From contig CAWUIH010000044.1 of assembly GCA_963922495.1 (NCBI GenBank), forward strand, positions 1-13,580: a stretch of DNA of 13,580 nucleotides, read 5' to 3'. This DNA is from CAWUIH01 sp963922495 (GTDB lineage: Bacteria > Pseudomonadota > Gammaproteobacteria > Coxiellales > Coxiellaceae). Under the pieces are notes generated by a model. The model made no database searches and was not told the origin of the DNA. It was given only the letters and a program-made list of their open reading frames with translations. Shown piece by piece: positions 6,542 to 13,580 of the stretch. Position 1 is the first letter of the stretch, and every line of letters starts with the position of its first letter. Position numbers and translations under genes: made by a program.

Positions 6542-6584
6542 ATAAGCGAGAATGGCCACTAAAGTAATAAAAAAGGAGTGACCA

Positions 6585-7355
6585 ATGGCCTTGATGGCTA
6601 TATTAATTTGTCTAGCAATCCAGCGCTTTTTCCATTTTGATAGTTATTCCAAACACTATAATTGGTTTGAATTTTACTTCAAATGGTTTGAAAAACGCTA
6701 TTGTCATTTTGCGTGGTGGTTAGGTTGGGGTGCTATTGTAGTTATAGTGATCGCCCCTGTGATTGTTTTCGCCATATTTGCCGCAGTGCTATCTTATCTC
6801 CTAACGCCAATTGCTTATTTTTTGTTGACGGTACTTGTATTATGGTATGCAATGGATTCGCGGCGTTTGAACGATATTTCTCACAAAAATACTGATATCA
6901 AAGTGTTATTGCTGAATACATATCAAAAGTTATTTGCATTGATTTTTTGGGTTGCCTTGGCAGGTCCAACTGGTGTGGTTTTTTATATGCTGGTTACTCA
7001 TATTCATTACTACCTCAGACACACACGCAACGAAGAAGCGCTGCAGCCATTACTACGAGTAATAGGGAAACTTCATGGTGTGATCGACTGGTTACCGCAG
7101 CGACTACTGAGCTTGACTTATGCGCTTGCTGGTCATTTTTCATTAGCATTCAAGTTTTGGTCACAAAATTTTTTGCTAGGTCTTGCCTTACAACAAAAGC
7201 AGGTGGTAGAGGGTGCTTTCGTAGCCTTAGGTTTGTCACCAGTCGATAAAGCCGAAAAAAATCATATCGACATTGCTGCCGCCTTAATCGATCGTGGGTT
7301 GCTCATATGGCTGGTAGTTTTGGCATTGATTACAATCGCTCGTTGGATTGGCTAA
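6585..7355 (+). CDS. ampE: AmpE-like inner membrane protein (CobD/CbiB-related)
   Basis: Predicted integral membrane protein of 256 residues, somewhat shorter than the enterobacterial AmpE of about 280. In enterobacteria ampE is cotranscribed with ampD and was tied to beta-lactamase signalling and cell wall recycling; its molecular activity is unclear. The best family match is the central block VIDWLPQRLLSLTYALAGHF at about 166-185, which mirrors the conserved DW.P.RL....YAL.GH segment of AmpE. Further features are hydrophobic spans at about 45-88, a membrane segment with GPTGVVFYML near 127-136, and a C-terminal span in the last 25 residues. AGGAG (6574-6578) six bases before ATG 6585 is a good ribosome binding site. 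ampD is not in the window; the upstream neighbour is the antiporter. A pyruvate dehydrogenase operon follows, as it does more distantly after ampDE in enterobacteria. Confidence 0.8.
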   Translation: MALMAILICLAIQRFFHFDSYSKHYNWFEFYFKWFEKRYCHFAWWLGWGAIVVIVIAPVIVFAIFAAVLSYLLTPIAYFLLTVLVLWYAMDSRRLNDISHKNTDIKVLLLNTYQKLFALIFWVALAGPTGVVFYMLVTHIHYYLRHTRNEEALQPLLRVIGKLHGVIDWLPQRLLSLTYALAGHFSLAFKFWSQNFLLGLALQQKQVVEGAFVALGLSPVDKAEKNHIDIAAALIDRGLLIWLVVLALITIARWIG

Positions 7356-7362
7356 AATCCTA

Positions 7363-7400
7363 GAATTTGTGAGCATGGTTTCCTTTGCTACACAAAATTC
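7363..7400 (+). terminator. Possible terminator hairpin of ampE
   Basis: Seven bases after the ampE stop, GAATTTGTGAGCA (7363-7375) can pair with TGCTACACAAAATTC (7386-7400), leaving two single-base bulges and a 10-base loop. The sequence AATCTTTT follows. The stem is AT-rich and the T-run is short, so termination strength is uncertain, but position favours this role. Confidence 0.35.
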
Positions 7401-7424
7401 AATCTTTTCAAACTATTGCGCAAA

Positions 7425-7454
7425 TTGGCAGGTATTTGCTTAGCATGGTATTAT
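7425..7454 (+). promoter_or_regulatory. Sigma70 promoter of the aceE-aceF-lpdA operon, extended -10
   Basis: TTGGCA (7425-7430) and TATTAT (7449-7454) are spaced 18 bases apart, each five of six to consensus. TGG directly before the -10 box makes an extended -10 element. Transcription would start near 7461, giving a leader of about 28 bases before ATG 7489, with GAGG and AGGT motifs for ribosome binding. No perfect PdhR-type palindrome (AATTGGT...ACCAATT) overlaps it. Confidence 0.65.
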
Positions 7455-7488
7455 CTGGCGGAGAAATTTAATTGAGGCAGGTATATAA

Positions 7489-10149
7489 ATGGTTGATCAC
7501 CCCTTAACATCCCAAGACATTGACCCCGAAGAAACATTGGAATGGAAAGAAGCTCTGAATTCGGTGATAGAGTACGAAGATGTACCCCGCGCAGAATTTA
7601 TCATTAATCAATTGTTAAATCACGCTGCTAAAAAAGGCGTGACTATTCCCACCGGCAGTCATACCCCTTATATCAATACACTTGATGCATCCGATAGTGA
7701 GTTGTTGGCAATAGAAGATGTTGCAATGACAGAACGCTTGACCAATTACATGCGTTGGAATGCACTTATCATGGTGTTACGTGTTGCAAAGCAAAAAGCG
7801 GGGATAGGTGGACACATTGGCAGCTATGCCTCAATCGCAACACTTTATGAAGTGGGACTTAATTTTTTCTGGAAAAGCGATGACATGGTGTTGTTTCAAG
7901 GTCACTCGGCAGAGGGGATTTATGCACGTGCATTTTTGGAGGGACGGCTTACTGAGGAACATCTGATTAATTTTCGTCAAGAGGCATTTAAAGACGGTAT
8001 TTCCTCTTATCCACATCCACACCTAATGCCAGAGTTTTGGCAATTTCCGACAGTGTCTCTAGGACTCGGTCCGATCCAAGCAGTTTATCAAGCACAATTT
8101 TTGAAATATTTAGAAAATCGCGGTTTAGCTAGTACTAAGCAACGCAAAGTGTGGGCTTTTAGTGGTGATGGTGAAACTGGTGAACCAGAATCCAAAGCAG
8201 GTCTGTTGGTTGCAAGTCGTGAAAAACTCGATAACTTGATTTATGTTATCAACTGTAATTTGCAACGTTTAGATGGCCCTGTTTCTGGTAATGGAAAGAT
8301 TATTCAAGAATTAGAAGGGGTTTTTAAAGGAGCGGGTTGGCGTGTTATTAAAGTCATTTGGGGTAGTGAATGGGAAAAACTATTTCAAAAAGATAAAACG
8401 GGGTTATTGCTAAAACGCGTCAACGAAATGGTAGATGGTGATTTTCAAAATTGTTTTGCTGGTGACAACGGTGCGATGCTTCGCAAGCAATTCTTTGGAA
8501 AATATCCCGAATTACTTGAACTCGTTGCTAATTTAAGTGACGAGGATTTATGTCAATTAAAACTCGGTGGTCACGATCCACAAAAAGTTTATGCAGCTTA
8601 TGCTGAAGCTGTAAAAGATTCTGGTGGTAAACCTACGGTAATCTTGTTTCAAACCATTAAAGGTTATGGAATGGGTAAAGAGGGGCAATCACAAAATATT
8701 GCACATAATATGGAGGGCCTGAGTGAAGCAGGATTAAAGTCTGTGCGTGATCGTTTCCAGTTACCGTTCAAAGATGAAGAATTAGCAGAGTTGCCGTTTT
8801 TCAAACCCGAGCAAGACGCTGATGCTATTAAGTATCTACTTGAAAAACGTAGAAAACTCGGTGGGCCGTTGCCTGCCCGTAACACAGTGTTTGATGCACT
8901 GAAAACACCTCAGTTGCAAGTATTTGAGCCGCTGTTGCAAGGCAGCGGAGAGCGCAGTATTTCCACCAGCGCCGCATTTTCACGGATTATGATGATATTG
9001 TTAAAAGACAAAAATATTGCTGATCGCATCGTACCTATTGTAGCTGATGAAGCGAGAACGTTGGGTGTGGAGGGCTTATTCCGTCAAATTGGAATTTATG
9101 CTGTTGATGGTCAAAAATACACTCCTGAAGATAAGAATAAATTGATTTATTATCGTGAAGATAAAGCTGGACAAGTATTGCAGCAAGGAATCAGCGAAGC
9201 TGGTGCAATGTCTTCTTGGATTGCTGCCGGTACCTCATACTCCTTTAACAAGTTACCAATGATACCGTTTTACTTTTATTACGCAATGTTTGGTTTCCAA
9301 CGCATTGGTGATTTCGTCTGGGCTGCTGGAGATATTCAAGCACACGGATTTTTGTTAGGTGGTTTAGCGGGTAGAACAACTTTAGCGGGTGAGGGGTTAC
9401 AACATCAGGACCAGCATAATTATCTTATGTTTGGATTTGTCCCAAGCTGCCATTCTTATGATCCAACGTTCGGATATGAATTGGCGGTGATTGTGCAAGA
9501 TGGTTTGCGCCGCATGTACCAGGAAAAAGAACCAATTTTTTACTACCTCACCATGATGAATGAGGCCTATAAACAACCGGCTATGCCACAAGGTGTCGAA
9601 GAGGATATCGTTAAAGGACTCTATTTATTTAAAGGCGTTACTAAAAAAGCTAAGAAACAAGTACAGCTCATTGGTTCAGGCGCTATTTTTAACGAGGTAA
9701 TTGCTGCAGCCGAAATTCTCGAAAAAAAATATGGAGTTTCAAGTAATATTTGGGGCGCTACCAGCTTTAATTTATTACGACGTGATCTCGAGAGTGTACA
9801 GCGTTATAATCGTTTGCATCCGGACAATAAAGCTAAACAAAGCCACGCAGAGATCTGTTTAAATAAATGCAAAGCACCGGTGATTGCCGCAACAGATTAT
9901 ATGAAATTAGTGCCGGAGCAAATTCGCTCAGCGATAAAACAGCCCTATTATGTTTTAGGTACTGATGGTTATGGTCGCAGTGACACCCGTGCACAATTGC
10001 GTAATTTCTTTGAAGTAAATGCTAATATGATTGCCTATACCGCACTGGTTGCAATCGCCGAACAAGGTGATTTTTCAAAGGCAGATCTTAAAAAGGCAAT
10101 TAGAGAGCTTGATATTAACCCAGATCGACTGGATCCCTGGACCGTTTAA
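7489..10149 (+). CDS. aceE: Pyruvate dehydrogenase E1 component, homodimeric type
   Basis: Thiamine diphosphate-dependent E1 of the pyruvate dehydrogenase complex. It decarboxylates pyruvate and transfers the acetyl group to the lipoyl arm of AceF in the cytosol. At 886 residues it is almost the same length as the E. coli enzyme. The cofactor motif runs from GDGE at 226-229 to NCNLQRLDGPV starting at Asn255. Other conserved blocks are GHIGSYAS near 107-114, IAHNMEG in the middle, ADEARTLGVEGLFRQIGIY, MIPFYFYYAMFGFQRIGD and GEGLQHQDQHNY, which holds the active-site histidine region. The C-terminus ends with GTDGYGRSDTR and the segment after it. This is the single-chain E1 of gammaproteobacteria, not the alpha/beta type. 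The gene opens the operon behind a good promoter; aceF follows after 11 bases. Confidence 0.99.
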   Translation: MVDHPLTSQDIDPEETLEWKEALNSVIEYEDVPRAEFIINQLLNHAAKKGVTIPTGSHTPYINTLDASDSELLAIEDVAMTERLTNYMRWNALIMVLRVAKQKAGIGGHIGSYASIATLYEVGLNFFWKSDDMVLFQGHSAEGIYARAFLEGRLTEEHLINFRQEAFKDGISSYPHPHLMPEFWQFPTVSLGLGPIQAVYQAQFLKYLENRGLASTKQRKVWAFSGDGETGEPESKAGLLVASREKLDNLIYVINCNLQRLDGPVSGNGKIIQELEGVFKGAGWRVIKVIWGSEWEKLFQKDKTGLLLKRVNEMVDGDFQNCFAGDNGAMLRKQFFGKYPELLELVANLSDEDLCQLKLGGHDPQKVYAAYAEAVKDSGGKPTVILFQTIKGYGMGKEGQSQNIAHNMEGLSEAGLKSVRDRFQLPFKDEELAELPFFKPEQDADAIKYLLEKRRKLGGPLPARNTVFDALKTPQLQVFEPLLQGSGERSISTSAAFSRIMMILLKDKNIADRIVPIVADEARTLGVEGLFRQIGIYAVDGQKYTPEDKNKLIYYREDKAGQVLQQGISEAGAMSSWIAAGTSYSFNKLPMIPFYFYYAMFGFQRIGDFVWAAGDIQAHGFLLGGLAGRTTLAGEGLQHQDQHNYLMFGFVPSCHSYDPTFGYELAVIVQDGLRRMYQEKEPIFYYLTMMNEAYKQPAMPQGVEEDIVKGLYLFKGVTKKAKKQVQLIGSGAIFNEVIAAAEILEKKYGVSSNIWGATSFNLLRRDLESVQRYNRLHPDNKAKQSHAEICLNKCKAPVIAATDYMKLVPEQIRSAIKQPYYVLGTDGYGRSDTRAQLRNFFEVNANMIAYTALVAIAEQGDFSKADLKKAIRELDINPDRLDPWTV

Positions 10150-10160
10150 GAGGAAAAAAA

Positions 10161-11786
10161 GTGGCTGACCAAATTAAAAAAGTCCTAGTACCCGACCTCA
10201 GTGGTGCTGAAAATGTTGAAGTTATCGAAGTTGCGGTAAAATCAGGCGATAAAATTTCAGAAAATGATTCACTGATTACTCTGGAAGGCGACAAGGCAAC
10301 CATGGATGTTCCGGCGCCATTTGGTGGTATTGTGGTAGACGTTGAAGTAAAAGTGGGTGATACCGTTTCCGAGGGCAGTGCGGTACTGACGTTGGATGTT
10401 GGCTCTGATAGAGCCAATGCAGCGCAGCAGATCAAGTCGCAACCCGACGAGGCTGCCTCTCCTGCACAATTGGTTGAGTCACAAACAGCAGATGCCGATG
10501 TGAGTGAGGGCGCTGAGGCTGGAACTGTTACTGAAATCCGCGTTCCTGATCTCGGTGATAGTGAAGCGGTAGATGTCATTGAAGTGGCGGTGAAAGTGGG
10601 TGATCGCGTTGATGTCAATGATCCATTGATCACTCTGGAGGGCGATAAGGCTTCTATGGAAGTGCCTTCGACTGTTGCTGGTGAAGTACTTGAGTTAAAA
10701 CTTAAAGCGGGCGATAAGGCATCCACTAACGATGTCATTGTATTACTAAAAGTAGCAGGTGCTTCTCCTACTGAGCAGACTGCAAAAACGGATATGCCTC
10801 GTCCGAGTTCAGCAACTTCCGAATTGCCAGTCACTGAATTGTCTGAAGGTGACAAAATATCACAAGGTTTTGACACATTGGTACACGCTGGCCCAGCAGT
10901 GCGACGTATTGCGCGTGAATTTGGAGTGGATTTGACAAAAGTGACTGCCACTGGCCCCAAAAGTCGTATTTTAAAAACGGATGTGCAACAGTTTGTAAAA
11001 TCACGACTACAGGTTGCCGACGCTAACTCCACGGTGGTCGGTGGGTTTGCTTTGCCGAATGCACCGAAAGTGGATTTTTCAAAGTTTGGTGAAATTGAAA
11101 CGCAACAATTAACTAAAATTCAAAAAGCTTCTGGCGCTAATTTGAGTCGCAATTGGATTAGTATTCCGCATGTAACACAATTTAACGAAGCAGATATTAC
11201 GGAACTAGAGTCTTTTCGTAAAAGCCAAAAAGAATATGCGGCACAACAAAACGTTAAATTAACGCCACTGGTTTTTTTGATCAAAGCAGTGATTGCAGCA
11301 TTGAAAGCATTTCCAAAATTTAATTCATCACTAAGCAGTGATGGCCAGTCCTTAATATTGAAAAAATACTTTCATATTGGTGTTGCAGTTGACACCCCTA
11401 ACGGTTTGGTGGTGCCAGTAATTCGTGATGCCGATAAAAAAGGACTACTTGAATTGGCGCGAGAACTGGGTGAGGTGAGTGAGAAAGCGCGTACTAAAGG
11501 GCTGAGTATGAGCGACATGCAAGGAGGCTGTTTTAGTATTTCTAGTTTAGGAGGTATTGGTGGCACAGCATTTACCCCTATTATTAATGCACCGGAAGTG
11601 GCGATTTTGGGTGTATCACGGATGCAGTGGAAACCAATTTGTGATAAGGACGGTGCTAGCAAGACACGCCTAATGCTGCCACTGAGCTTATCTTATGACC
11701 ATCGCGTCATTGATGGTGCCGTAGGTGCTCGATTTATTGTCTATTTATCAGAACGATTATCCGATATTCGAACCTTGTTGCTATAA
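10161..11786 (+). CDS. aceF: Pyruvate dehydrogenase E2, dihydrolipoyl acetyltransferase (two lipoyl domains)
   Basis: Core enzyme of the pyruvate dehydrogenase complex, passing the acetyl group from the lipoyl arm to CoA. The 541 residues show two lipoyl domains with modified lysines at about Lys45 (LEGDKATMDVP) and Lys163 (LEGDKASMEVP), each followed by Ala/Ser/Thr-rich linkers. Next are a peripheral subunit-binding domain at about 243-280 (AGPAVRRIAREFGVDL, then GPKSRILKTDV) and the catalytic domain. The catalytic domain ends with SYDHRVIDG, whose active-site His514 and Asp518 are intact. E. coli has three lipoyl domains; two is common elsewhere. The start is GTG 10161, with AGGA 7 bases ahead; no ATG fits better, because the first lipoyl domain begins at once. 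It lies 11 bases after aceE and 12 before lpdA. The two lipoyl segments are also similar at DNA level, suggesting domain duplication. Confidence 0.98.
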   Translation: MADQIKKVLVPDLSGAENVEVIEVAVKSGDKISENDSLITLEGDKATMDVPAPFGGIVVDVEVKVGDTVSEGSAVLTLDVGSDRANAAQQIKSQPDEAASPAQLVESQTADADVSEGAEAGTVTEIRVPDLGDSEAVDVIEVAVKVGDRVDVNDPLITLEGDKASMEVPSTVAGEVLELKLKAGDKASTNDVIVLLKVAGASPTEQTAKTDMPRPSSATSELPVTELSEGDKISQGFDTLVHAGPAVRRIAREFGVDLTKVTATGPKSRILKTDVQQFVKSRLQVADANSTVVGGFALPNAPKVDFSKFGEIETQQLTKIQKASGANLSRNWISIPHVTQFNEADITELESFRKSQKEYAAQQNVKLTPLVFLIKAVIAALKAFPKFNSSLSSDGQSLILKKYFHIGVAVDTPNGLVVPVIRDADKKGLLELARELGEVSEKARTKGLSMSDMQGGCFSISSLGGIGGTAFTPIINAPEVAILGVSRMQWKPICDKDGASKTRLMLPLSLSYDHRVIDGAVGARFIVYLSERLSDIRTLLL

Positions 11787-11798
11787 AAAGAGGAAATC

Positions 11799-13214
11799 AT
11801 GTCAAAAGAAATTAACACACAAGCCGTTGTACTTGGTAGTGGCCCTGGTGGCTATGCTGCTGCTTTTCGATTAGCCGACCTTGGTATCAAAGTTACTTTA
11901 ATCGAACGCTATGATACTTTGGGTGGTGTTTGTTTAAATGTAGGTTGTATTCCGTCGAAAGCGTTGTTGCATATTGCTCAATTAATTGATGAAGCTGAAC
12001 ATGCCGCTCCATTTGGCATTGAATTTTCGAAACCAAAAATTAATATTGAAAAAGTGCGTGCCTGGAAAGACAGTGTGGTTAAAAAGCTCGTTAGTGGCTT
12101 ACAAATGATGGCTAAACAGCGCAAAGTCGAAGTAGTGACTGGGTTTGGTAAATTTACTTCACCCAATCAGATCGTGGTTGCAGGTAAAGAAACCGTCACT
12201 GTTAATTTTGAACAAGCTGTGATTGCCGCGGGCTCATTGCCGGTAAAATTACCGTTTATTCCTGACGATCCGCGCATTGTTGATTCCACGGGTGCATTGC
12301 AACTCGATGACGTAGATACGCACATGTTGGTGCTTGGTGGTGGCATCATCGGATTGGAAATGGCAACTGTTTATCGTGCTTTGGGTGCCAAGATCTCAGT
12401 TGTTGAAATGATGGATCAGATTATGGCGGGAGCCGACGCTGATTTAGTGAAAACCTATCACAAGCATATCGAAAAACGTTATGAAAATATTATGCTCAAT
12501 ACCCGTGTCACCGCGGTGGAAGCGAAGCAAGATGGTCTATTTGTAACGTTTGAGGGTGAAAACGCTCCTAAAAAACCGCAAAAATATGGTCGGATTTTGG
12601 TTGCTGTAGGTCGCAAGCCCAACGGTCATCTAATCGATGTCGAAAAAGCCGGTGTGAAGGTTGATGAGCGTGGTTTCATCAGTGTTGATAACCAGATGCG
12701 TACCAATGTGCCACATATTTATGCCATTGGCGATATCGTGGGTCAGCCGATGTTGGCGCACAAAGCGACTTTTGAGGGACGGTTAGTGGCTGAAGTCATT
12801 GCCGGTAAAAAACATTTTAATGATGTACGCTGCATTCCCTCTGTCGCTTATACTGATCCCGAAGTTGCCTGGGTGGGTATTACCGAACATCAAGCGAAAG
12901 CACAAGGCATTGAGTATGATAAGGGAGTGTTCCCATGGATGGCGAGTGGACGTGCTTTGGCGCTTAATCGCAGTGAAGGTTTTACTAAACTTATTTTCGA
13001 CAAAAAGGGTACAGTCATTGGTGGTGGTATCGTTGGTATCTCAGCTGGTGATTTAATCGCCGAAGTTGCCTTGGCAATTGAGATGGGTTGTGATGCTGAA
13101 GATATTGCGTTGACTATTCATCCCCATCCGACACTTTCAGAATCAGTAGCACTGGCAACGGAAATGTATGAAGGGACAATTACCGACTTAATTGCTCCTA
13201 AAAAGAAAAAATGA
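11799..13214 (+). CDS. lpdA: Dihydrolipoyl dehydrogenase (E3)
   Basis: FAD-dependent disulfide oxidoreductase that reoxidises the dihydrolipoyl arm of AceF and reduces NAD+; E3 subunits are normally shared with other 2-oxoacid dehydrogenases and glycine cleavage. The 471 residues match the family length. The FAD-binding GSGPGG is at 13-18 and the redox-active pair Cys45/Cys50 is in GGVCLNVGCIPSK. The NAD-binding GGGIIGLE lies at about 180-190, and the second FAD motif is IYAIGDIVGQPMLAHKA. The C-terminal HPHPTLSE supplies the catalytic His443 and Glu448. AGAGGA at about 11789-11794 is the ribosome binding site. It ends the operon in a lysine-rich tail (PKKKK). No clear Rho-independent terminator is visible in the next 120 bases. 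Confidence 0.99.
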   Translation: MSKEINTQAVVLGSGPGGYAAAFRLADLGIKVTLIERYDTLGGVCLNVGCIPSKALLHIAQLIDEAEHAAPFGIEFSKPKINIEKVRAWKDSVVKKLVSGLQMMAKQRKVEVVTGFGKFTSPNQIVVAGKETVTVNFEQAVIAAGSLPVKLPFIPDDPRIVDSTGALQLDDVDTHMLVLGGGIIGLEMATVYRALGAKISVVEMMDQIMAGADADLVKTYHKHIEKRYENIMLNTRVTAVEAKQDGLFVTFEGENAPKKPQKYGRILVAVGRKPNGHLIDVEKAGVKVDERGFISVDNQMRTNVPHIYAIGDIVGQPMLAHKATFEGRLVAEVIAGKKHFNDVRCIPSVAYTDPEVAWVGITEHQAKAQGIEYDKGVFPWMASGRALALNRSEGFTKLIFDKKGTVIGGGIVGISAGDLIAEVALAIEMGCDAEDIALTIHPHPTLSESVALATEMYEGTITDLIAPKKKK

Positions 13215-13341
13215 TTGATTGCTTCGTTGCAGACCATTGTGCCTAGAAAAAGCTAATATAGGTCCCTAAAACTGTAGTAAAAAACGCCATATAATAGAGC
13301 TAATCCTGTCAGTATAAAAATTAACCAAAGGATAAATCTCA

Positions 13342-13545
13342 ATGGCGAGAAAGAAAGGAAATCACACGGCTTCCTTCAAAGCAAAAGTGGCGCTGGCAGC
13401 GCTGAAAGAGAAACAGACGCATAATCAAATCACCAGTCAATATGAAGTACACGCGACACAAATTAAACGTTGGCGAGATCAAGCCATAGATGCGATAAAA
13501 GATTGCTTTACTAAGAAACGTGAACGGAAGCATCTTATTTATTGA
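13342..13545 (+). CDS. IS3-family OrfA-like transposase, short or truncated
   Basis: N-terminal helix-turn-helix part of an IS3-type transposase OrfA, which binds the element's ends. The 67 residues contain FKAKVALAALKEKQTHNQI, then YEVHATQIKRWRDQAI, a well-known pattern of this family. A normal OrfA is about 90-110 residues with a leucine-zipper region before the frameshift to OrfB; here the frame stops at 13543-13545 right after KKRERK, and the missing part is not seen. A +1 frame stays open from about 13526 to the window end but shows nothing I recognise as OrfA or OrfB. So this is either a decayed element or one broken by a frameshift or deletion. A TATAAT box lies at 13290-13295 without a clear -35. 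Element ends and target duplication cannot be placed; a TG at 13307 is only a candidate left end. Confidence 0.7.
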   Translation: MARKKGNHTASFKAKVALAALKEKQTHNQITSQYEVHATQIKRWRDQAIDAIKDCFTKKRERKHLIY

Positions 13546-13580
13546 GCTAAATGGCTTCTTTATAAAGGTTTTCCTGTATT

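Noticed and set aside
7420..7440. Half of a PdhR-like operator (AAATTGGCAGGT) in the aceE promoter
   Set aside because: Only one half-site resembles the consensus; the matching ACCAATT half is absent, so it is more simply part of the -35 region.
10115..11032. 305-codon minus-strand frame across aceF
   Set aside because: Long Ser/Thr-rich shadow of the aceF lipoyl and linker region; no start signal or motifs, and the sense strand is clearly coding.
13215..13341. Terminator after lpdA
   Set aside because: No stem with a T-run is present; CCTA...TAGG at about 13242-13262 is too short.
1..13580. CRISPR array, tRNA, rRNA, toxin-antitoxin pair or defence system
   Set aside because: No regularly spaced repeats, cloverleaf-like or ribosomal sequence, and no genes of such systems were seen on either strand.

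Overview
This window looks like a moderately AT-rich gammaproteobacterial chromosome segment made mostly of housekeeping genes. The evidence is the neighbourhood of ffh diverging from a YpjD-like membrane gene that is followed by a YfjD/CNNM-type gene, the long-LID bacterial adenylate kinase, the AmpE homologue, and the homodimeric AceE-type pyruvate dehydrogenase with a linked aceF-lpdA. An assignment within the gammaproteobacteria (for example to Legionellales-like lineages) would be guesswork from gene order, so I do not claim it.

Layout. Left edge, minus strand: the N-terminal two thirds of ffh (SRP54 homologue), running off the window. Plus strand from about 1.03 kb: ypjD-like cytochrome-c-assembly-family membrane protein, a CorC/HlyC (CNNM) family protein, a single FimT/GspH-type minor pilin overlapping it, and adk. 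A gene-poor gap of about 530 bases follows; it holds several imperfect inverted repeats and one weakly supported 55-codon cysteine-rich reading frame. Next come a secreted DUF2147 protein and a Kef/CPA2-type cation:proton antiporter without its usual cytosolic RCK domain. A short leader with overlapping hairpins precedes an AmpE homologue. Then a good extended -10 promoter drives aceE-aceF-lpdA, the complete pyruvate dehydrogenase complex (E1, E2 with two lipoyl domains, E3). At the right edge is the start of an IS3-family OrfA-like transposase that stops early.

How the genes work together. AceE, AceF and LpdA are one multienzyme complex that turns pyruvate into acetyl-CoA, and their 11-12 base gaps indicate an operon. 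The other genes serve unrelated jobs: membrane protein targeting, envelope/ion transport, nucleotide balance, pilus assembly and cell wall signalling. They are probably together because of conserved synteny.

I did not find a convincing undescribed system. The observations most worth checking are non-coding: a sigma70-like promoter placed so that ffh mRNA would be nearly leaderless, mutually exclusive base-pairing options in the leader before ampE, and the cysteine-rich small ORF after adk.
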